Positions 21,598 to 27,775 of a stretch of 34,597 nucleotides of DNA are shown in pieces. The notes beneath the pieces were generated by a model. The model had not been told where the DNA came from. It did not search any database and was given only the letters and a program-made list of their open reading frames with translations. The translations under genes were made by a program, and so were the position numbers. Position 1 is the first letter of the stretch. Every line of letters begins with the position of its first letter. This DNA is from a virus, in IMG/VR virus record IMGVR_UViG_3300048836_001247, positions 1 through 34,597 of that record, one strand, 5' to 3'.

Positions 21598-22303
21598 CGA
21601 TAACCTCCGGTTGCTTCGTGCGCCCGGTCAGGGCGGCGATCGTGGCGCCATAGCGGCTTGGGGCTGCCTGCGTTCGCGGCCGGTCGGCGATCCATCCGGC
21701 GTTGAACCCCTGCCATCCCCGCTCGCAGCAAAGCGTTAAGGCTTCGGCCAGCGTCATGCCGGCCTTCGCGGCTTCCCGTGCAATTCCTTCGAGGGCGGTG
21801 TCGGTCAACGGCGAACGCTTCGCTTTGCGGATCGCCAGAAAGTCCTGCCATACCGGCTCCGTTACGGAATCCGGCCGAAGTGGAACGCGCGCACGCGCTG
21901 TCTTTTCTTTTGGTGTTGGTGTTGGTGTTGGTGTTGGTAGCTCACCATCCGTTGAGCGTTCGTTGAGCGTTCGTTGAACGTTCGTTCGGCGGGCGTTAAC
22001 GGATGCCTCGGCAGATGCCTTAGCCTTCGTTTGACGGTCCTGCATGCGCAGGATTTCGTCGTCGCAGCGGGCGTGCCGCCACCCGCCATCTGCCTCGAAG
22101 AAGAACTCGTTTAGGACCGTCTGGACTTCTTCGGCGTGTTCACGCAGGCGCAGCAGGCGCGCGACTTCGGCCGGATCGGCCGGCAGCGGGCCTTCGCGCA
22201 GGTAATACAGATCAAGCAACCGCCGGTAAGCCAAATCCTCCATTGGCTCCAGGTGGGCCGTGTGGGCCGCGTAGTCGCCCAGGTGGAAAGGGTAGTAGTT
22301 CAC
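21563..22303 (-). CDS. DUF1376 (YdaU-like) replication initiator-type protein
   Basis: A 246-residue protein with a GTG start. The N-terminal DUF1376 domain is clear: MNYYPFHLGDYAAHTAHLEP, EDLAYRRLLDLYYLREGPL and WRHARCDDEILRM. A variable linker follows, including a Thr-Pro run coded by hexamers. The C-terminal domain has WQDFLAIRKAKRSPLT and AGMTLAEALTLCCERGWQGF, as in initiators of lambda O-like position. It lies just before a P-like loader, so it likely binds the origin. The 11-bp repeats in its own gene are candidate binding sites. Confidence 0.75.
   Translation of the reverse strand: MNYYPFHLGDYAAHTAHLEPMEDLAYRRLLDLYYLREGPLPADPAEVARLLRLREHAEEVQTVLNEFFFEADGGWRHARCDDEILRMQDRQTKAKASAEASVNARRTNVQRTLNERSTDGELPTPTPTPTPKEKTARARVPLRPDSVTEPVWQDFLAIRKAKRSPLTDTALEGIAREAAKAGMTLAEALTLCCERGWQGFNAGWIADRPRTQAAPSRYGATIAALTGRTKQPEVIDVEPALTRIAR
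21910..21938 (-). repeat. Hexamer microsatellite coding a Thr-Pro linker
   Basis: Four full copies and a partial fifth of TTGGTG on the plus strand, giving a Thr-Pro run in the linker of the DUF1376 protein. It lies beside the 11-bp repeats and an A-rich minus-strand stretch at 21901-21910. Copy number could change by slippage without a frameshift. Confidence 0.85.
21951..21983. repeat. Three tandem 11-bp iteron-like repeats (candidate origin)
   Basis: Plus-strand units are GTTGAGCGTTC, GTTGAGCGTTC and GTTGAACGTTC, with a degenerate fourth copy after them. They sit in the linker region of the initiator-like gene next to the TTGGTG hexamers and a short A-rich tract. Lambda-like phages place initiator iterons inside the O gene in the same way. 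The origin call is inference. Confidence 0.6.
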
Positions 22304-22310
22304 GAGGGAA

Positions 22311-23189
22311 TCAGGCGGCTTTGCGGGCCTGCTGCTGGATGATCGCCAGCGCCCGGAACACCGGCTCGCATCGTTCGAGTTGGATCGTCAGCGCGGCGGC
22401 ATCCCAATCCATCTCATCGAGAAAGCGTGTGGCGATCGACGGGCCGTCCTTCTCGCCGTCCTCCGCGCAGATCATCGCAACGCGCTCGATGCCGGAAAGG
22501 AACTTGCGGACGAACGATGTAGACAACTGTTCGACCGGAGCGAACTTCTTTGCGTCCCTACGCTTCGCCGAATCGCTGCGATTCATGGCCTCGCGCAAGG
22601 CATCCCCGCGTTGCTGCTTCGGAGCTTCGATAACCTTGCGTTGCGCGGACGGGTTCAATTGCACAATCTTTTCGGCTTGGTTCAAGGCAATCTCTCCTGC
22701 CGCAACAGCCGCGTTTAACTCGGGCGTTCCGTGCTCGCGGACCTTGATAGCCCGATTGATGCTCGACACCCCCACCCCGGCTTTCATCGCCAGTTTCTCG
22801 GCTGTTCTGCCCTTGTCGCTTTCAATTGAAACCGACTTGCCTGTGACATTCGCCGTACCAGCAGCAATCTGCCGCTCGCGTGCCTTGCGTTCCTCATACG
22901 GCTTCATTGCCGCAACCGCATGAGCGATCTGCGAAGGCGTCAGATGCCGCCGCGCCGCGTTCTCGCTCGTCACATAGGCGACCGGATCGGCACCGTCGAA
23001 CGTCGTGAATCGCGGCTCGACGCCGACCTCTACGCAGGCGCGGTAACGATGGCGGCCGTCGAGAATCGCGCCATCAAAGAGCACGATCGGATGGTGCAGA
23101 CCGTGCGCCTTGATGTCGTCAGCGAGCCGCCGGTACTGGTCCGGCGCCATGTCAGGAAACGCAAGGCTCAGCTCGTGCGGCTCGTACAT
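22311..23189 (-). CDS. ParB/Srx-like N-terminal domain protein
   Basis: A 292-residue protein. The ATG at 23189 overlaps the upstream stop (TGATG) with a GGAG site; a GTG one codon earlier is also possible. The ParB-type domain is at the start: LADDIKAHGLHHPIVLFDGA, ILDGRHRYRACVEVGV and PVAYVTSENAARRHLTPSQI. An HTH region follows (GRTAEKLAMKAGVGVSSINR and EIALNQAEKIVQL). Such phage proteins can bind DNA as regulators or act as nucleases. It is directly followed by the initiator-like gene. No ParA partner is present, so plasmid-type partition is unlikely. Confidence 0.78.
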   Translation of the reverse strand: MYEPHELSLAFPDMAPDQYRRLADDIKAHGLHHPIVLFDGAILDGRHRYRACVEVGVEPRFTTFDGADPVAYVTSENAARRHLTPSQIAHAVAAMKPYEERKARERQIAAGTANVTGKSVSIESDKGRTAEKLAMKAGVGVSSINRAIKVREHGTPELNAAVAAGEIALNQAEKIVQLNPSAQRKVIEAPKQQRGDALREAMNRSDSAKRRDAKKFAPVEQLSTSFVRKFLSGIERVAMICAEDGEKDGPSIATRFLDEMDWDAAALTIQLERCEPVFRALAIIQQQARKAA

Positions 23190-24058
23190 CACTGAATCTC
23201 CGGGAACGCTTCGCCTTCACGCACTCGCATGAAAACTTCGGATTTCACCGAGCCGCCACGACGCACGCTGTTCCATGTTTTGACGATGAAGGCGAGTTGC
23301 TCGAATGCCGACCGGGACCGTTTGTCGATCAAGTCGGACAGCAACCGTTGGCGTAGGTGGAAGATCGGCGAGGACTTCGACAGACCTTCGCCAGTCGTCA
23401 GGCGCGTGAAGAATTGATCTGCGGCGTCACGGTCAAGCTTGGCGAAGATGTAGTGCAGCGCCATCGACCGGGCGTGCGGCACGATCGGATGTTTGCGCGG
23501 CAGGGCCTTGCAGACCTGCACCGTTGCCTCGATCGAGGCGCGGTGTTCGAGGTAGTAGTTCCGTACCTCGCGGTTCAGGAACTTGCGCGCGCTATACAGC
23601 GCCAGCCCTGACTCATAGGCCATGATGGTATGGACGGCCGATCCGAGCGTGCTGGACTCCCATTTATCCAACCCCTCGATCGACAGCACATCGCGCGGCG
23701 TTCGACCGCGACCCGTATCCATGTTGGCCTGCGTTTCCGGGTCCAGACCGTGAACGATCAGCATCGGTAACGTCACGCCGGACAACGCGACCGCCATCAA
23801 TCGGTGTTGCCCATCGAGCAACTTCCCGTAGGCAAACCGGATCGTGTCACCTTGAATCTTCCACTCGCCGCGCTCCATCTCGTGATGGAACTGTTCGAGC
23901 TTGGCCTGCGTCACTTCCCGGTTCGACGTGTTAAACGTCATCCAGTGCTGTGCTATTTCCGGCGTGACACGAACCTCGGTCGTTCCGTATGCCTTGCGCA
24001 GCGGAATATCGAACGCAGGATTGATGTTTGCCGCGTTTCCGAATAAACTCTTAGCCAT
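23189..24058 (-). CDS. Second ParB-like (DGQHR motif) protein
   Basis: A 289-residue protein. The ATG at 24058 has a GGAGGT site; a long in-frame extension upstream crosses other genes and is not used. Residues of about 20-100 are ParB/Srx-like: EVRVTPEIAQHWMTFNTSNR, FHHEMERGEWKIQGDTIRF and YGKLLDGQHRLMAVALSGV. The rest is helical (AVHTIMAYESGLALYSARK, ARSMALHYIFAKLDRDAADQ). It pairs with a second ParB-like gene downstream. The DGQHR loop is the nucleotide-binding element of this fold. The role in replication or regulation is inferred. Confidence 0.72.
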   Translation of the reverse strand: MAKSLFGNAANINPAFDIPLRKAYGTTEVRVTPEIAQHWMTFNTSNREVTQAKLEQFHHEMERGEWKIQGDTIRFAYGKLLDGQHRLMAVALSGVTLPMLIVHGLDPETQANMDTGRGRTPRDVLSIEGLDKWESSTLGSAVHTIMAYESGLALYSARKFLNREVRNYYLEHRASIEATVQVCKALPRKHPIVPHARSMALHYIFAKLDRDAADQFFTRLTTGEGLSKSSPIFHLRQRLLSDLIDKRSRSAFEQLAFIVKTWNSVRRGGSVKSEVFMRVREGEAFPEIQ

Positions 24059-24075
24059 CTGAAGTACCTCCCGAG

Positions 24076-24103
24076 CGCCCGCCTGCCAGCGGGCGTTTTT
24101 GTT
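24076..24103 (+). terminator. Plus-strand terminator antisense to the early-left operon
   Basis: CGCCCGC (24076-24082) and GCGGGCG (24089-24095) form a 7-bp stem with a 6-base loop, followed on the plus strand by TTTTT and GTT. There is no T-tract for the minus strand. It sits in the 80-base gap before the second ParB-like gene. It would stop transcripts running rightward against the operon; on the leftward mRNA it would be a 5' hairpin. Confidence 0.6.
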
Positions 24104-24138
24104 CCCGGTAATCGGCGCGGGAACGCCGCCGTTTCTTT

Positions 24139-24360
24139 TCATTGCTCTCGGTATCCGATCAGCACGCCAGCCGCAGCCGCAGCGACGTGCTTGAAGCGCA
24201 CGTATTGATCCGCCGTCGCTTCCGGGTAGTCGCGGTGAAACTCGGCCATGAATCGCTCGTAGGCCGCGTGATCTGGCGCCGCCCCACGCTGCCATCCGAG
24301 TAGGCGCACGGATCGGATGTGCTGCTCAAGTGCGGCGCTGAGTTCGGCGACGGCGCTCAT
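24139..24360 (-). CDS. Small helical phage protein
   Basis: A 73-residue protein starting at the ATG at 24360, overlapping the HNH gene stop (ATGA). Helical: VAELSAALEQHIRSVRLLGW, AAYERFMAEFHRDYPEATAD and FKHVAAAAAGVLIGYREQ. No known family; a longer in-frame ORF only shadows the HNH gene. Confidence 0.6.
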   Translation of the reverse strand: MSAVAELSAALEQHIRSVRLLGWQRGAAPDHAAYERFMAEFHRDYPEATADQYVRFKHVAAAAAGVLIGYREQ

Positions 24361-24878
24361 GCGACGGCCCGCCATTCGGAAACACCAGCACGGCGCCACG
24401 CTGCAAGCGCGTGCCCGACAGCGGCACCCGTCACGCCGTACCGCTCCCCGATCTGCTTGTAAGTCCATCCTTGCTCGCGCAGTTGCAGGACTTCCGGCGC
24501 CTTGTCGATCCCCATGCGCGAAGTCTTTGCGCGGCTCATGGCGCCGATCAGCGAACGCCGGGCACCTGACAGGTACGCGCCTTCCTTGACCCGTTGCTGG
24601 TGCGCCTGGGCGTGCGTGCCGACCTTCAAGTGCGCGAGCGTCATGCACTTGCGGTTGCCGCATGTCTCGAATACGCGATCCTTATCGAGTAGCGGGCGCC
24701 CGGAGAGCGTGACGAGCAGCCGGCGTGCAACCCATTGCTTGCGGTTCCACATGATTCGCGGCTCGCCCTGCGCGTGAAACGGCCCGGCCCACACGAGACA
24801 GTCGCCGTCCCTGTATGTGTGCTCTTGCAGATAGGTGAGCATCGCCTCAGGCGAGAGGACGGGGCGGCCGATGGTCAA
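24357..24878 (-). CDS. HNH-type endonuclease with C-terminal HTH
   Basis: A 173-residue protein. The best start is the TTG at 24878, which has a GGGAGGT site and overlaps the upstream stop as TTGA. The core has DGDCLVWAGPFHAQGEPRIM, then ETCGNRKCMTLAHLKVGTHA, the Cys/His arrangement of an HNH family in which CGN..C and AHL motifs are typical. The C-terminus has a resolvase-like HTH (VLQLREQGWTYKQIGERYGV). Likely a homing or phage-encoded DNA nuclease. The unusual start depends on the Shine-Dalgarno evidence. Confidence 0.72.
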   Translation of the reverse strand: MTIGRPVLSPEAMLTYLQEHTYRDGDCLVWAGPFHAQGEPRIMWNRKQWVARRLLVTLSGRPLLDKDRVFETCGNRKCMTLAHLKVGTHAQAHQQRVKEGAYLSGARRSLIGAMSRAKTSRMGIDKAPEVLQLREQGWTYKQIGERYGVTGAAVGHALAAWRRAGVSEWRAVA

Positions 24879-24982
24879 CGCGACCTCCCGAGCATGGCTC
24901 TGCCGATCGCGTACAGGACGGCCAGCACGCCGATCATTGCGAACAGGTCGCGCAGCATGGCTTCGAGTTCGGCGAGGGTCAC
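24875..24982 (-). CDS. 35-residue membrane peptide
   Basis: GTG start at 24982 with an AGAGGT site; the GTG overlaps the upstream stop (GTGA). The product (MTLAELEAMLRDLFAMIGVL onward) has an amphipathic start, one hydrophobic segment and a basic end (GRAMLGRSR). It overlaps the HNH gene by TTGA. Function unknown. Confidence 0.5.
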   Translation of the reverse strand: MTLAELEAMLRDLFAMIGVLAVLYAIGRAMLGRSR

Positions 24983-25104
24983 CTGGCGACCTCTCGGAGA
25001 TACACCCGCACGAGCGTTGCAATGGCGTGCGGGTTGGCCGTTCGCATGAGCCGGCATATCTGCGTCAGGCGTCGGCGCTGCGTGGGGTGCATGAAGGCCG
25101 ACAT
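24979..25104 (-). CDS. 41-residue basic peptide
   Basis: ATG at 25104 preceded by AGGTGA. The product is strongly basic (HPTQRRRLTQICRLMRT) and helical to the end (AIATLVRVYLREVAR). It overlaps the next gene as GTGA. Likely a real small gene of unknown function, possibly nucleic-acid binding. Confidence 0.45.
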   Translation of the reverse strand: MSAFMHPTQRRRLTQICRLMRTANPHAIATLVRVYLREVAR

Positions 25105-25109
25105 AGGAT

Positions 25110-25352
25110 TCACCTATAGGCCTCTGCATTGCTATTCCCCGGCTTGCCCTCGCCCGCGCTTTCGGCTCCCTCGCGCTTGCCACGGAAGAGCCGTTTAATC
25201 ATTTCGTGCTCTTCCCAACGCGACTGGAACCAGCCTTGAACAATCTCCCGCACCAATTCGGACTTGTCCTTGCCGGTCGATTTCGCAATCGCTTCGAGCA
25301 TCAGGTCGGCTTCGGCGGTGATCTTGCTGCGGCAATCGACGAGGTCGGCCAT
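25110..25352 (-). CDS. Ribbon-helix-helix-like small DNA-binding protein
   Basis: An 80-residue protein if translation starts at the ATG at 25352; a GTG nine codons upstream (25379) is also open and neither has a clear Shine-Dalgarno. The segment DCRSKITAEADLMLEAIAK with STGKDKSELVREIVQGWF has the strand-helix-helix pattern of RHH regulators. The C-terminus is basic then Gly/Glu-rich. It lies early in the leftward operon, where regulators are common. Target unknown. Confidence 0.55.
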   Translation of the reverse strand: MADLVDCRSKITAEADLMLEAIAKSTGKDKSELVREIVQGWFQSRWEEHEMIKRLFRGKREGAESAGEGKPGNSNAEAYR

Positions 25353-25436
25353 AGGGCTCAGGAAAGGGATGCCCGCCACACCCGGCCCGTGACTGATGGC
25401 GCAGACGTGAGCGTTGATGGGCGGGCGGGCATAGGG

Positions 25437-25901
25437 TCAGGCGGCAAGCCTGTACGGGCTGAATTCGCCATGCAGACGTCGAGAGGCCGCACGGTAGACG
25501 TCTGCGGCTCTATTGGCGTCATCGAACAGACCGAGGTGTACTACCGCGCCATCGACATAGATTTCCGCGCGCCACTTTGCCCCGGCCCGTCTGACACCGG
25601 GGAAGCCGGACGTGTTGTTCTTGTGAGGCTTTCGATTGCGCATGTTCTCGGCGTGAGAACACATGCGCAGGTTCGATCGCCTGTTGTCCAGTCGGTCGCC
25701 ATTTACATGATCGACAACTCGGCCACGTTCGGCGCCAACAATCATCCTGTGCAACAGAAGAAGTGGATTTCGGCCAGAGACCACGTAGCGGTAATCACCG
25801 GCTCGCTTGTTGGTGTTGGCGACCCGCCACGAATGCGCGGCCAGCAGAGGCAAATCGCACTCATCCACTTGGATCAACCCGCCGCGGATCGTGACAAACA
25901 T
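25437..25901 (-). CDS. HNH homing endonuclease with AP2-like domain (second copy)
   Basis: A 154-residue protein immediately downstream of the Cro-like gene. The HNH core is LLLHRMIVGAERGRVVDHVN with GDRLDNRRSNLRMCSHAENM, followed by the AP2-like SGFPGVRRAGAKWRAEIYV and VVHLGLFDDANRAADVYRAA. It shares the GDRLDNR core and domain order with the gene at 19916-20428, so the two are related mobile genes. It separates Cro from the rest of the leftward early genes without blocking the operon. Confidence 0.88.
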   Translation of the reverse strand: MFVTIRGGLIQVDECDLPLLAAHSWRVANTNKRAGDYRYVVSGRNPLLLLHRMIVGAERGRVVDHVNGDRLDNRRSNLRMCSHAENMRNRKPHKNNTSGFPGVRRAGAKWRAEIYVDGAVVHLGLFDDANRAADVYRAASRRLHGEFSPYRLAA

Positions 25902-25904
25902 TGC

Positions 25905-26099
25905 TCAGGCAGCCTGCTTGTCCTGCTGCTCGAAGTAATCGCGCAGCGCGTCGATCAGCGATGCGCGCGGGTCGGTCGTGACCCCATAGCGCACCTTCGA
26001 GATGGTCGGCAGGGGGATGCCGGTTGCTGCGCTGGCGTGCCGTAATTGATCGGCACTCATCCCCCGGACTCGCTTGATGATTTCAACGGAAGTGCTCAT
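25905..26099 (-). CDS. Cro-like HTH repressor
   Basis: A 64-residue HTH protein. The start is taken as the ATG at 26099; an ATG three codons upstream would lie within a few bases of the -10 element, so it is unlikely to be transcribed. The HTH is SADQLRHASAATGIPLPTIS followed by KVRYG. As the first gene leftward of the switch it takes the place of lambda Cro. It should bind the TACCG operators and repress early transcription. With a start predicted about 4-5 bases before the ATG, its mRNA may be nearly leaderless. Confidence 0.72.
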   Translation of the reverse strand: MSTSVEIIKRVRGMSADQLRHASAATGIPLPTISKVRYGVTTDPRASLIDALRDYFEQQDKQAA

Positions 26100-26109
26100 A
26101 TGAGCCATC

Positions 26110-26138
26110 ACCTTACCGGATTCGGTAACGTCTTGCAA
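26110..26138 (-). promoter_or_regulatory. Leftward early promoter (PR-like) with operator in spacer
   Basis: On the minus strand, -35 TTGCAA (26138-26133), a 17-base spacer, and -10 TAAGGT (26115-26110). The spacer contains almost all of a perfect operator (26113-26128). Repressor binding there would block RNA polymerase. It drives cro and the replication genes. Confidence 0.65.
26113..26128. promoter_or_regulatory. Operator O1, perfect TTACCG-GATT-CGGTAA
   Basis: A 16-bp perfect inverted repeat with a 4-base centre, lying between the -35 and -10 of the leftward promoter. It shares its half sites with the operators near 26.88 kb. Confidence 0.8.
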
Positions 26139-26151
26139 CCACATTCGGTAG
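26136..26151. promoter_or_regulatory. Operator O2, one strong half site (CATT-CGGTAG)
   Basis: Same spacing and centre as the consensus; the right half is exact and the left half is degenerate (AACCA). Its centre is 23 bp from O1, the same spacing as the pair near 26.87 kb. It overlaps the -35 of the leftward promoter. Confidence 0.6.
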
Positions 26152-26161
26152 GCGAATTTCG

Positions 26162-26177
26162 CTACCGTATGCGGATG
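26162..26177. promoter_or_regulatory. Operator O3, degenerate (CTACCG-TATG-CGGATG)
   Basis: The left half is exact and the right half is partial. Its centre is 26 bp from O2. It covers the proposed repressor start codon, so it could mediate autoregulation of the repressor. Confidence 0.5.
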
Positions 26178-26654
26178 CGACGACCGGACCCGAAACGCCA
26201 GCTATGGGAAAGTGCTCTGGCGCTCATGGAGCACGCCTATGGCGGCGAGCAGCTCAGCCGGCTGGCAAAGGAATGCGGATTCGGTCCTGCGACATCTACC
26301 AGACTGAAGAAACAGGAAACCAGCGTCGGCATCGACATCGTTGATGCCATCGCCAAACGGTTCCGTTTCGCCGCGTGGCAGATCATGGTGCCGGGGTTCG
26401 ACCCAAAGAACCCGCCGGTCCTAGCCGACGCGGATACCGTGTCCGCCGCTACTCCTGAGGAACGGGCGATCCTGCGACACTTCCGCTCCCTGCCCGAGGA
26501 TCAAGATCGCGCCGCGCTCCTGCGAGCCCTGAGAGTTTCGGTTGAACAGGGACGCGATCGAGCGCCGGACCCGGAGGTTCCGGCCTCCGGGGGGCGAGAA
26601 GGCGGCGAACGGCGCCAAGGCGAGCGCCGACAGAGAGACCGTCGGGCAGCCTAA
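26169..26654 (+). CDS. Phage repressor (CI-position HTH protein without S24 peptidase domain)
   Basis: A 161-residue protein diverging from cro. The start is placed at the ATG at 26169; a second ATG two codons later is possible, and there is no Shine-Dalgarno, so the message may be nearly leaderless. The N-terminal half has an HTH: GEQLSRLAKECGFGPATSTR then KKQETSVGIDIVDAIAKRF. The rest lacks the Ala-Gly cleavage site and Ser-Lys catalytic pair of S24 repressors, and ends in a Glu/Arg-rich tail (GGERRQGERRQRDRRAA). It should maintain lysogeny by binding the TACCG operators. Induction would need a route other than RecA-driven autocleavage. Confidence 0.72.
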   Translation: MRMRRPDPKRQLWESALALMEHAYGGEQLSRLAKECGFGPATSTRLKKQETSVGIDIVDAIAKRFRFAAWQIMVPGFDPKNPPVLADADTVSAATPEERAILRHFRSLPEDQDRAALLRALRVSVEQGRDRAPDPEVPASGGREGGERRQGERRQRDRRAA

Positions 26655-26852
26655 GCCGAAAGTCCTTCGATTTCTCGACTACTTCCATCCGCGCCCACCG
26701 AGCAGGTGTGCCGGCTGCCCTGCCCCATGCGGCAAACGAGGGCAGGTGCTGCTACTGCCCCCCCCCCGCTCTCACCAGCTAGCGATCTAGGCTGACCGCC
26801 CGGTCGCTTTCTTGATCCGGACGTCGGTCCGGGAAATCAATTCGCCCTCGAT
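26655..26852. other. Non-coding stretch between repressor and early promoter
   Basis: About 200 bases without a convincing gene. It holds an imperfect hairpin (CTGCCCT paired with AGGGCAG, around 26716-26746), a run of ten C residues at 26758-26767 and a short palindrome CCGGAC-GTCG-GTCCGG near 26817-26832. No T-tract follows either hairpin, so neither is a clear terminator. Confidence 0.5.
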
Positions 26853-26868
26853 CTACCGAAAACGGTTG
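26853..26868. promoter_or_regulatory. Operator OL-a (CTACCG-AAAA-CGGTTG)
   Basis: A near-perfect copy of the consensus; its right half touches the -35 of the rightward early promoter. Its centre is 23 bp from OL-b. Confidence 0.7.
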
Positions 26869-26894
26869 ACCTTGATTACCGCATTCGGTAGGAT
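26866..26894 (+). promoter_or_regulatory. Rightward early promoter (PL-like) with operator in spacer
   Basis: -35 TTGACC (26866-26871), a 17-base spacer, -10 TAGGAT (26889-26894). An operator fills most of the spacer. The predicted start near 26901 leaves a leader of about 33 bases with a GGGAG site before the first gene at 26934. It should drive the recombination, accessory and integrase genes. Confidence 0.78.
26876..26891. promoter_or_regulatory. Operator OL-b (TTACCG-CATT-CGGTAG)
   Basis: Core TACCG-CATT-CGGTA is a perfect inverted repeat between -35 and -10 of the rightward promoter, in the same relation as O1 to the leftward promoter. Confidence 0.8.
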
Positions 26895-26933
26895 GAACCC
26901 TGTCGTCACCAACAACAGCAGGGAGCCGAGCAC

Positions 26934-27263
26934 ATGACTACCCCCATAGACGTGATCTTCGAGGCCCTCGGCGAGACGTGGCGAGTCTCGGGCGAGTTCA
27001 CCCCGACCCGGCCGGGCCGCACGACCGGCCCCATTGACAACTGCTACGACGCAGACCCCGCCGAATGGGACGACGTATCGGTCGTCATGATCGGTTCGGA
27101 AGGCGAGTCGCCGGAAATGTGGGGCCTGATGGAACGGCTGCGTGCGCCTGGTTCTGCTGGTAGTGCGCTCGATCACATCTTGGAAATGGCCGAGTTGACG
27201 TGGCTGCGCGACCGCGATGCGCGTGCGGCGGGCGATGACTACTACGGGCAGGAGGCGGCGTGA
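26934..27263 (+). CDS. First gene of the rightward early operon, function unknown
   Basis: A 109-residue protein with a GGGAG site about 8 bases before the ATG. It is acidic and soluble: PIDVIFEALGETWRVSGEF, DPAEWDDVSVVMIGSEG, and a helical C-terminus (ALDHILEMAELTWLRDRDAR). Being first after the repressor-controlled promoter, it would be made soon after infection or induction, where host-takeover or anti-defence proteins are common. That role is only positional inference. Confidence 0.65.
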   Translation: MTTPIDVIFEALGETWRVSGEFTPTRPGRTTGPIDNCYDADPAEWDDVSVVMIGSEGESPEMWGLMERLRAPGSAGSALDHILEMAELTWLRDRDARAAGDDYYGQEAA

Positions 27264-27634
27264 AATCCGGCGACGTTCATCGCGTGCCATACCCGTTCCG
27301 CCTCGACACGTTCACCGATTTCTACGGGGACGGCGGCGCGACAGTCAGCACTTGGATTCCCGGCACGAGAAACGAGCCAGTGCCGCCATACGGTGAAGAC
27401 TTCGAGTCGATCGCCGACGGCATGGGTTTCATGCACCTGCAAGTCGTCTCGCTGCACAAGCCGGGCAAGTACCCCGAGCGCGTGTTCTACGTCCGCAAGT
27501 GGGAAGACCCGGACGGGCGCCAGTTCGGCAAGGGTGCGCTGCGCATGACGACACTCGGCGCGTTCCGGCAACTGCTGAGCGGCTATCGATTCCCTTACAC
27601 GATCGCGCCAGAGCGCGAGAAGGAGGCGGCATGA
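27260..27634 (+). CDS. Early phage protein of unknown function
   Basis: A 124-residue protein with a GTG start overlapping the previous stop (GTGA). Aromatic-rich: VPYPFRLDTFTDFYGDGG, STWIPGTRNEPVPPYGEDF, VFYVRKWEDPDG and a C-terminal KGALRMTTLGAFRQLLSGYR. The last motif looks like a conserved helix in phage early proteins. No catalytic site recognised. Confidence 0.65.
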   Translation: MKSGDVHRVPYPFRLDTFTDFYGDGGATVSTWIPGTRNEPVPPYGEDFESIADGMGFMHLQVVSLHKPGKYPERVFYVRKWEDPDGRQFGKGALRMTTLGAFRQLLSGYRFPYTIAPEREKEAA

Positions 27635-27774
27635 ACCGCGACAACGCACTCCTGCTCGCCGCTGCCGACGACGACCCAATCGGCGCATTTCGCGGGCTAG
27701 TGAATGGCACCGCCCTATCGCTCGTGCTGTGGATCATCGGCGGGCTGTGCGGGCTGTGGCTCGCAGGTGGCTGA
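27631..27774 (+). CDS. 47-residue single-pass membrane protein
   Basis: ATGA overlap with the preceding gene. An acidic N-terminus (MNRDNALLLAAADDDPIGAF) is followed by a hydrophobic segment (LSLVLWIIGGLCGLWLAG) at the C-terminal end. Likely inserts in the inner membrane. Function unknown. Confidence 0.55.
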   Translation: MNRDNALLLAAADDDPIGAFRGLVNGTALSLVLWIIGGLCGLWLAGG

Positions 27775-27775
27775 C

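Noticed and set aside
26542-26790. A plus-strand frame with several Cys residues overlapping the repressor end and the C tract
   Set aside because: It overlaps the repressor in another frame, has no ribosome site, and the Cys-rich part is mostly non-coding GC-rich DNA.
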